A DNA stretch of 64,000 nucleotides from an uncultured Acetatifactor sp. (GTDB taxonomy: Bacteria > Bacillota > Clostridia > Lachnospirales > Lachnospiraceae), in assembly GCA_947625255.1 (NCBI GenBank), contig CANQNT010000002.1:92264-156263 (forward strand), read 5' to 3'. Of the stretch, positions 55,812 to 64,000 are shown one piece after another. The notes under the pieces are model-generated. The model had not been told where the DNA came from. It saw only the letters and a list, made by a program, of their open reading frames with translations, and did not search any database. Each line of letters opens with the position of its first letter. Position 1 is the first letter of the stretch. Both the position numbers and the translations under genes were made by a program.

Positions 55812-58640
55812 ATGTTTACAAAAGCATATAACGAAGAAATCACGCGGTATTTTCATGATCAGATGGAGCTGCTTCACAATAGACGTATCCAGTTGGAAAA
55901 GGAAGGGGAGGAAACCGGTGAGGAGGCCGGTCTCTATGCCCTGACGATGGAATTTTTGGAGGCTAAGGAGCGGGAAATTGCTAAGATGCTGGAAAGCTGT
56001 GGGGAAGAAGAGGGAGAGGCGCTGCGTTTTCTCTATAGCGCCATGCCGATCAGCGATCTGCTGGATTATCCGGCTTCTGTTTATCTGGCTTATGCCAGAC
56101 ACGGGGTGTTTTTATGGAATCAAGGCCCTTTTGCAGGTAAGGTGCCGGAGAAATTATTTGCCAATTATGTTTTGCATCACCGCATCAATAATGAAGATAT
56201 GACGGACACGAGGGCTTTTTTTTATCAAAAATTGATCGGACGGATTGCGGGAAAATCCATGTATGACGCGGTGATGGAAGCGAATATCTGGTGTGCGGAG
56301 GAGGCCACTTACCAGATGACGGATCGTCGTGCCCAAAATCCGATCACGATGTACCACACCGGCATAGGCCGCTGTGGGGAAGAATCCACCTTTGCCATCA
56401 CGGTGTTGCGTAGTCTCGGGATTCCGGCCCGTCAGGTTTACGCGCCTCTCTGGTCTCATTGCGACAGCAATCATGCCTGGGTTGAGGCTTGGTGTGACGG
56501 AACCTGGAGGATCCTGGGAGCCTGCGAGCCGGACGAGAAGCTGGATATGGGATGGTTTATCGGGCCTTCCACGCGGGCGATGCAGGTGCATTCCAGGTGG
56601 TATGGCAAGGATGCGCCGGAAGATCCCGTGGTAGGGAAGAAAGGAATGTCCCTGGTGGTCAATCATCTGCGTTCCTACGCGCCTACGGGAATTTTAAAGG
56701 TGCGCGTGGAGGATGAGCAGGGCCGACCCGTGCCGGGAGCCAGGGTGGACTTCAATGTGCTGAACGGATGCCATTTTGGAAATGTGGCGACATTATATAC
56801 GGAGTCTGGGGAAACCTGCGGGGCCGATGTACCTGACGAGCGTGTGTTGAATGTGTCCGTCAGCGCCGGTGCCAGTGCGGGTACGGATACCGGCACTGGC
56901 ATCGTGAACGGCTCAGGGGCTCCGGTATCTGCCCGCGGTGAACGGGGTACCGTTTGTTTGGATACGGGCTATGGCAGCCTTCAGATCGGTGCTTATGCAA
57001 ATGGGCTTTATGGAGAAGAAATTGTCACCCTGCGTCAGGAGGATGGTCCCGGAATCAGGGAGTGCAAGGTGATTTTACACCCGTCCTTGCTGAGATTGGG
57101 GGAATGGCGTAATGTAGATTTCCATGCTCCAAGGGAGACTGTTCGCGATCAACGTATTTCTGACGCGCAGCTTGCGGAAAACGAACGGAGACTTGAGAAA
57201 TTGGCTTATTGCCGCCAGATCAAAACCGAGCGTTTTTATTGTCCCTGGGAAGCGGAGCGGGCCTTGGGCAGATTTGTGAAAGGGGATCAGGAGGTCCTGC
57301 GGGAAATCCTGAAGAAGTCTCTTGGCAATCTCGGTGAAGTGATTCGTTTTCTGGAATGGGATTTTACCGGATTGGTGCCCGAGCTGTCCGCGGAGGGAGA
57401 CGAGCATTGGAAACTTAAGGCACTGCAAAATCTGAGGGAAAAGGATTATTGGGATATTCGCAGCGATGTGCTGGTGGACTGCAGTGTATGTGCCGCGCCC
57501 TATGCGGGAAAATTGCCGGAAGAGGTTTTCTATCGTTTCTTGTGGAATCCCAGGGTGGCAGACGAGATGCTGCGTCCTTGCCGGATGGCTTTGCTTCGTT
57601 GTATTCCCGAGGCGGACCAGGCGCGGATCAGAAAGAATCCGGGGGATTTGCCCGCCCTGCTGAAGCGTCTGATCATCGCCATGCCCGACCAGGAATATGG
57701 CAGTCTGATCACCTCGCCCATGGGAAGCTTAACGGGTGGAGTGGGGAGCGCTTTTTCCAGAGATGTGTTGTGCGTGACGATCTATCGTGCTCTCGGGATC
57801 CCTGCCAGACTACGTCCTTTGGATCACGCAGTGGAGTATTACCAGGAGGGTGCGTTCCGCGTCTGCGGCAGGAGAGAGGATGAAAGTTCATGGAAAGAGC
57901 GCCGCACTGCCAAATTGGTGCTCCACGCAAAAGGAGGACTGGATTTTTCCCAGTGGGAGCATTATTCGGTAACAAAATATGATGAGGGACGTTTCCAATT
58001 CCTCTTCTTAGGGAGCGGCGGCAAATTTCCTGAGGGCGATCTGTTGGAGACGATGTTGGAGCCGGGTATTTATCGTGCCATTACGACCAATCGGCTGCCC
58101 AACGGCGACCAGGTGGCCAGGGTATGTGACTTTGTGCTGGCGGACGGAGAAGAGAAGCACCTGGATATGGAGCAGAGAAGCTTTTCCATTGAGACCCTGC
58201 TGGTCAGGAAAAAGGTGGCTAATCCGATGCTTCAGACGGCAGAGGGAGCGTGGAAACGCCTTGAGGAGCTTTCGGGAGAGGGGAAAGCTTTGTTCCTATG
58301 GCTGGAACCCGGAAGGGAACCGACAGAACATATTCTGAATGAGTTATTAGAAAAACAGGAAGTAATCAAGGGGTTAAAACAGCCTGTTTACCTAATCACT
58401 CTTTCACCGCGGGATGATACGGAGAATGCCACCCTGAAACGCACGGTGGAGGCCCTGCCGATGCTCCGCCTGCTAAGCTGCAGCATAGGCGAAGCTTACC
58501 GGGAAGTGGCAGAGAGCGTGGAGCAGAACCCAGGCAGAATGCCCCTCGCCTTTGTAACCGAGGGCGGAAGGAACTGCATCTATTCTGATGCCGGTTATAA
58601 TGTCGGAATGGCGGATCTCCTTCTTAAGATTCTGCAGTAG
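55812..58640 (+). CDS. Large transglutaminase-like protein, copy 2
   Basis: This 942-residue paralogue of the 33277 gene has the same domain order: transglutaminase fold with Cys188 (GRCGEESTF) and His221 (DSNHAWVEAW), Ig-like domain, degenerate second transglutaminase-like segment (about 630-676, GVGSAFSRDVLCVTIYRALGIPARL, no catalytic cysteine) and thioredoxin-like C-terminus (from about 823). As in copy 1, the expected catalytic Asp is replaced in WRILGACEPDE. A 30-residue glycine/serine/threonine-rich insertion (SAGASAGTDTGTG) in the Ig-like domain distinguishes it. There is no signal peptide. The ATG follows GGAGAGGGA; the frame is open 51 nt upstream without support. Confidence 0.75.
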   Translation: MFTKAYNEEITRYFHDQMELLHNRRIQLEKEGEETGEEAGLYALTMEFLEAKEREIAKMLESCGEEEGEALRFLYSAMPISDLLDYPASVYLAYARHGVFLWNQGPFAGKVPEKLFANYVLHHRINNEDMTDTRAFFYQKLIGRIAGKSMYDAVMEANIWCAEEATYQMTDRRAQNPITMYHTGIGRCGEESTFAITVLRSLGIPARQVYAPLWSHCDSNHAWVEAWCDGTWRILGACEPDEKLDMGWFIGPSTRAMQVHSRWYGKDAPEDPVVGKKGMSLVVNHLRSYAPTGILKVRVEDEQGRPVPGARVDFNVLNGCHFGNVATLYTESGETCGADVPDERVLNVSVSAGASAGTDTGTGIVNGSGAPVSARGERGTVCLDTGYGSLQIGAYANGLYGEEIVTLRQEDGPGIRECKVILHPSLLRLGEWRNVDFHAPRETVRDQRISDAQLAENERRLEKLAYCRQIKTERFYCPWEAERALGRFVKGDQEVLREILKKSLGNLGEVIRFLEWDFTGLVPELSAEGDEHWKLKALQNLREKDYWDIRSDVLVDCSVCAAPYAGKLPEEVFYRFLWNPRVADEMLRPCRMALLRCIPEADQARIRKNPGDLPALLKRLIIAMPDQEYGSLITSPMGSLTGGVGSAFSRDVLCVTIYRALGIPARLRPLDHAVEYYQEGAFRVCGRREDESSWKERRTAKLVLHAKGGLDFSQWEHYSVTKYDEGRFQFLFLGSGGKFPEGDLLETMLEPGIYRAITTNRLPNGDQVARVCDFVLADGEEKHLDMEQRSFSIETLLVRKKVANPMLQTAEGAWKRLEELSGEGKALFLWLEPGREPTEHILNELLEKQEVIKGLKQPVYLITLSPRDDTENATLKRTVEALPMLRLLSCSIGEAYREVAESVEQNPGRMPLAFVTEGGRNCIYSDAGYNVGMADLLLKILQ

Positions 58641-58774
58641 GCGCGGGAGCGATCATTAAGGGGCTGCTCAGGGAACTGCCCGGACCGACAGTGGTTCTTG
58701 TGATGGGCGTTTCCTGATAGAATCCGAATAGTAACGGCCGGATGCGGAGAGTTAGGGGAGGATGTCTGAAAAAC

Positions 58775-58803
58775 TTGCATTTTTGATTGGGTCATGTTAA
58801 AAT
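58775..58803 (+). promoter_or_regulatory. Promoter of the LacI-family regulator gene
   Basis: TTGCAT (58775-58780), a 17-nt spacer and TAAAAT (58798-58803) lie about 50 nt before the regulator's start. The same TTGCAT -35 is used at the GH130 promoter. Confidence 0.65.
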
Positions 58804-58856
58804 AATGATAACTTCCCGGCAGGCTGGCGGATACGAGTGATAAGGGTGTGAGAGTT

Positions 58857-59870
58857 ATGAATAAGGTTACGATGCAGGATATCGCCAATGCGCTTGGCAT
58901 ATCACGGGTTACAGTGTGGAAAGTGTTTAATGATCATGCAGGAGTATCTGCCGCCTTAAAGGAAAGTGTTTTGGAAAAGGCGAAAGAGTTGGGCTATACC
59001 AAAGGACATCTGGACCTTTCCCATATCGAGCAGGAGAAAAATGTGTCTCTGATCGTATCCAGACCGGATTCTTCGACTTTCTGGACGGATATTATTCATC
59101 GGACTGCCCAGGAGCTGTCTCTGCATAATGTTAATCTGTTGTATACATATATGCCCTCCAGTTATTCCCCGAATTTTAGGATTCCATCGATTCTTCTGAA
59201 TAATACCGTGCAGGGTGCCATTGTGCTGAACATCTACGATTGGAGGCTGGAGGAGGAAATAAATCAGTTGTCCATTCCCAAGGTGTTTCTGGATACGGTT
59301 CCCCAGATCAATCCCCAGGATTTGACAGGTGATTTGCTTCTGTTGGAAGGTTTTGAGAGCATTTATGAGATTACCGCTTCTGTGATTCAGCGCGGATACC
59401 GCAGAATTGGCTTTATCGGTGATATTCATTATGCTAAGACGAATCTGGATCGTTACGAGGGTTATTGTAAATGCATGAAGGATCATGGTCTGGCAGTGGA
59501 TAAAAAGATTTGCCTGACGCACAGCATTGGTATTTTTTCCTATATGCAGGAGATCTCGGGTTTTCTGGATTCTTTGGAGCAGTTGCCTGACGCGTTTATC
59601 TGTGCCAGTGACTATATTGCGCATTATATGCAGATGTACTTCGGGGATCACCAGTCACGCATTCCCAATGGGATTATCGTGACCGGGTATGATGGAAGCA
59701 AGGAATATTCCAATGTGGACGAGATCATCACTACCGCTGCCGTGAAAACGGGACTTTTGGGGAAGCGTCTTTCCATGCAGATTCTTTACCGTATGGAAAA
59801 TGAGGACGCGCCATATGAGATCACGCACATCAGACCTTCCATTATATATAGAGATTCCATTTTGTATTGA
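58857..59870 (+). CDS. LacI-family transcriptional regulator
   Basis: The 337-residue protein has an N-terminal LacI-type helix-turn-helix (VTMQDIANALGISRVTVWKVFNDHAGVSAALKESVLEKAKELGY) and a periplasmic-binding-protein-like effector domain (VSLIVSRPDSSTFWTDII ... YRRIGFIGDI ... PDAFICASDYIAH ... IIVTGYDGS). It presumably represses or activates the adjacent carbohydrate genes in response to an imported sugar. I chose the ATG ten bases after AAGGG; a GTG nine bases earlier is in frame. The operator is not identified. Confidence 0.9.
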   Translation: MNKVTMQDIANALGISRVTVWKVFNDHAGVSAALKESVLEKAKELGYTKGHLDLSHIEQEKNVSLIVSRPDSSTFWTDIIHRTAQELSLHNVNLLYTYMPSSYSPNFRIPSILLNNTVQGAIVLNIYDWRLEEEINQLSIPKVFLDTVPQINPQDLTGDLLLLEGFESIYEITASVIQRGYRRIGFIGDIHYAKTNLDRYEGYCKCMKDHGLAVDKKICLTHSIGIFSYMQEISGFLDSLEQLPDAFICASDYIAHYMQMYFGDHQSRIPNGIIVTGYDGSKEYSNVDEIITTAAVKTGLLGKRLSMQILYRMENEDAPYEITHIRPSIIYRDSILY

Positions 59871-59949
59871 GGGTCTTGTGAAAGAGAAGATGGGATGGCC
59901 TGAGAGCCTCAAGTGTGCGTCTTAATTTAAAATTTTTCCAATTTAGTTG

Positions 59950-59978
59950 TTGACACGCACGGCTGGATGTCATATAAT
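59950..59978 (+). promoter_or_regulatory. Consensus promoter of rplM-rpsI
   Basis: TTGACA (59950-59955), a 17-nt spacer and TATAAT (59973-59978) match the sigma-A consensus at all twelve positions. The strong independent promoter means rplM-rpsI do not depend on transcription from truA or the carbohydrate locus. Confidence 0.92.
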
Positions 59979-59984
59979 ATGTGA

Positions 59985-60142
59985 ATGTGACGATGTTTCA
60001 TAATGCTTGGCCAAAGCCCCGGCGAAGCATTTGAGATAAAGGAAAGAGCCGTTTCCGAGAGTTTTTGGAAGGTAGCCCGGACATCTATCGGCCAAACATT
60101 TCAAGGAAGCAAATCGTAGTACAAGTTTATGGAGGAAACATC
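59985..60142 (+). promoter_or_regulatory. L13-type leader RNA of rplM-rpsI
   Basis: A long-range helix encloses this leader: AATG-C-TTGGCC (60002-60012) pairs with GGCCAA-A-CATT (60090-60100), with one internal mismatch. A GGAAA/TTTCC hairpin (60041-60056) lies inside. L13 leaders that regulate rplM-rpsI are known in Firmicutes, and position and size agree. I have not compared it with the family model. Confidence 0.6.
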
Positions 60143-60571
60143 ATGAAAACTTTTATGGCCAGCCCAGCTACAATCGATAGAAAATGGTATGTAGTAGATG
60201 CGAATGGCAAGACTCTGGGTCGCCTTGCATCCGAAGTCGCTAAGGTTTTAAGAGGTAAAAATAAACCAATTTTCACCCCGTTCATTGATACTGGTGATTA
60301 TGTGATCGTTGTAAATGCCGAAAAGGTGAAAGTAACAGGCAAGAAGCTTTCCCAGAAGAAGTATTATCATCATTCCGGTTGGGTAGGAGGTCTGAAAGAG
60401 ACCAATTTGAAAGAAATGTTGGCCAAGAAGCCCGAGCAGGTGATCGGGCTGGCGGTCAAGGGTATGCTTCCCAAGGGACCTTTAGGAAGACAGATGTACA
60501 GCAAGCTTCACGTTTATGCCGGCCCTGAGCACAAGCATGCGGCTCAGAAGCCTGAAGAGCTGACGTTCTAA
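60143..60571 (+). CDS. rplM: 50S ribosomal protein L13
   Basis: L13 (142 residues) is an early-assembly 50S protein. I chose the ATG after GGAGGAAACATC, giving [30 protein letters not shown]. The frame is open 78 nt upstream but that is leader. [33 protein letters not shown] is the conserved end. It forms an operon with rpsI. Confidence 0.98.
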   Translation: MKTFMASPATIDRKWYVVDANGKTLGRLASEVAKVLRGKNKPIFTPFIDTGDYVIVVNAEKVKVTGKKLSQKKYYHHSGWVGGLKETNLKEMLAKKPEQVIGLAVKGMLPKGPLGRQMYSKLHVYAGPEHKHAAQKPEELTF

Positions 60572-60595
60572 GGGTTGAAAGGAGGAGAATGAATC

Positions 60596-60991
60596 ATGGC
60601 TAACACAGAGAGATATTATGGAACTGGCAGAAGAAAGACGTCTGTTGCCAGAGTATATTTGGTTCCCGGCAAGGGTGATGTAGTGATCAATAAGAGAGGA
60701 ATGGATGATTATTTTGGCGAGGAGACTCTGAAGGTAATTGTTCGTCAGCCTCTGGTTGCTACCGAAACCGCTGATAAATTTGATGTTCTGGTAAACGTTC
60801 GCGGCGGCGGTTATACCGGTCAGGCAGGCGCCATCAGACATGGCATTGCCAGAGCGTTGCTTCATGTAGATACCGATTACAGACCCGTCCTGAAAAAGGC
60901 TGGCCTGCTGACAAGAGATCCTCGTATGAAAGAGAGAAAGAAGTACGGCCTCAAAGCCGCACGGCGTGCGCCGCAGTTTTCCAAGCGTTAA
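60596..60991 (+). CDS. rpsI: 30S ribosomal protein S9
   Basis: S9 (131 residues) has the C-terminal tail ending PQFSKR, whose basic residues touch P-site t[33 protein letters not shown] and [13 protein letters not shown] are diagnostic. An AAAGGAGGAG site precedes the ATG. The mobile element at 61082 begins only 90 nt downstream; the gene itself is intact. Confidence 0.98.
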   Translation: MANTERYYGTGRRKTSVARVYLVPGKGDVVINKRGMDDYFGEETLKVIVRQPLVATETADKFDVLVNVRGGGYTGQAGAIRHGIARALLHVDTDYRPVLKKAGLLTRDPRMKERKKYGLKAARRAPQFSKR

Positions 60992-61067
60992 TCGAGAGCT
61001 GCAAAATGCGAAAAAAGCCCGGAAAAGCGGGGCTATCGTAAGAAAGTTTTATCAAGTTTTGCAGGGA

Positions 61068-63172
<2,105 letters not shown>

Positions 63173-63183
<11 letters not shown>

Positions 63184-64000
63184 CGTGATCTCTCCTTTGA
63201 TTTTTGTTCAGGTTTTGTAACTGCTCCTGCTGGCGCAGGGTATTGTCCACGTTGCTCTGGGTCTTCCATAGCTTTTTCAGGTCAGCATTGATGGTGGAAA
63301 TCTCCCTGCCCATAGCGGCGTATTCATCAGCAAGCCGGTCAAGCTCGGACTTCCACGCTTTCGTTGCAAATTTCTTTTCCGGCAGGAGATTATCCAGCTT
63401 GCGCCGGACGGCGTGGTACTGGCTGATCTCGCTATCGTGTTCCGCCATATACTTCTCGCGTTTCTTACCAAAGCCTCCTTTGGGCGGGATGCCGTCGTAG
63501 ATTGGTTTGAGGCGGGTGTAATCATCAGCCAAACGCAGCAGCTCTTTCAATTCTTTCATGCGGTCTGATTTTTTCCGGCTGGCAGCGTTCAGATCGTGAA
63601 GTTTTCCACTCAGTTCGGAGACATAATCGTGAAGCTGCTCCACGCTGTATAAGCCTTTGGATTGCAGAAAACTGAAGTCCTCGGAGTAGCGTTTCAGATT
63701 ACCGGCTTTCGCCTTGACCGAATACGCTCCGGCGTTGCGGATGGAGTAATGCTGACCCAGCAGGGCGGCAAGGTTCGGTGACTGCGGCTCCCGCATTTTT
63801 GCGATCAGGTCTTTGAGCTTTCCCATCAGCTCAGCGGCGCGTTCCTTTGCTTTCATTATCATGCTGTTAGTGGCACGAATCCACCGATTGAGGTCACCCT
63901 TGTCGGTGCGGATACCCTTTGCTTCCATCTGCCGGACAACCGGCCCCTCATGGATTGTTGGAAGCTGGTCGATGCCCCGGCGTTCATTACTTCGGTGATC
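63173..64000 (-). CDS. MobA/MobL-type relaxase, C-terminal part
   Basis: Only the last 275 residues are inside the window; the frame is open to the right edge. The first visible residues read DHRSNERRGIDQLPTIHEGPVV, then QMEAKGIRTDKGDLNRWI, a conserved region just after the catalytic domain of MobA/MobL relaxases, which nick the transfer origin. The rest is helical and charged, typical of the C-terminal half. The catalytic tyrosine and histidine triad would lie outside. Confidence 0.85.

Overview
The window looks like a chromosomal segment of a gut Clostridia bacterium, most likely Lachnospiraceae. The support is a Firmicutes-type S10-spc-alpha ribosomal superoperon, a KOW RNA-binding protein between map and infA, zinc-type S14, L36 and adenylate kinase, an enlarged L17, strong AGGAGG ribosome binding sites and sigma-A promoters with 17-nt spacers. 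The species cannot be named from sequence reading alone.

Layout. (1) 1-1100: an rRNA-methyltransferase-like gene on the minus strand, with its own promoter and terminator. (2) 1182-18130: the complete S10, spc and alpha clusters, rpsJ through rplQ, including secY, adk, map, infA and rpoA. They carry structured RNA leaders before rpsJ, rplC and rpsM. (3) 18469-22445: the ECF transporter core (two ATPases and EcfT) and truA, closed by a strong terminator. (4) 22683-59870: a 37-kb carbohydrate locus sitting between truA and rplM. (5) 59950-60991: rplM-rpsI with a consensus promoter and an L13-type leader. (6) 61082 to the right edge: the end of an integrative mobile element on the minus strand (serine recombinase, TnpW-like protein, MobA/MobL-type relaxase cut by the window).

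The carbohydrate locus encodes, without signal peptides, GH38 alpha-mannosidase, GH2 beta-galactosidase, an alpha/beta-hydrolase, GH20 beta-hexosaminidase, GH18, GH29 alpha-fucosidase, GH3 and a GH130 mannoside phosphorylase. Together these match nearly every bond of a complex N-glycan: Fuc, Gal, GlcNAc, alpha-Man, Man-beta-1,4-GlcNAc and chitobiose. The GH3 could take core xylose of plant-type glycans. Two large paralogous transglutaminase-fold proteins of unknown function lie among them. An unusual eight-gene surface module supplies uptake: a lipoprotein solute-binding protein, a membrane-anchored carbohydrate-binding/solute-binding fusion, two pairs of permeases, an NHL-TPR-YIP1 membrane protein and a DUF5696-type lipoprotein. 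No ATPase is encoded, so a shared one elsewhere is presumably used. A LacI-family regulator closes the locus. The inferred job is import of N-glycans or glycopeptides followed by cytoplasmic dismantling.

The best candidates for undescribed biology are the transglutaminase-like pair in an N-glycan locus, the eight-gene surface/transport module, and several RNA structures: hairpins flanking the solute-binding-protein gene, a GC-rich stem ahead of the GH18 gene, and the r-protein leaders.
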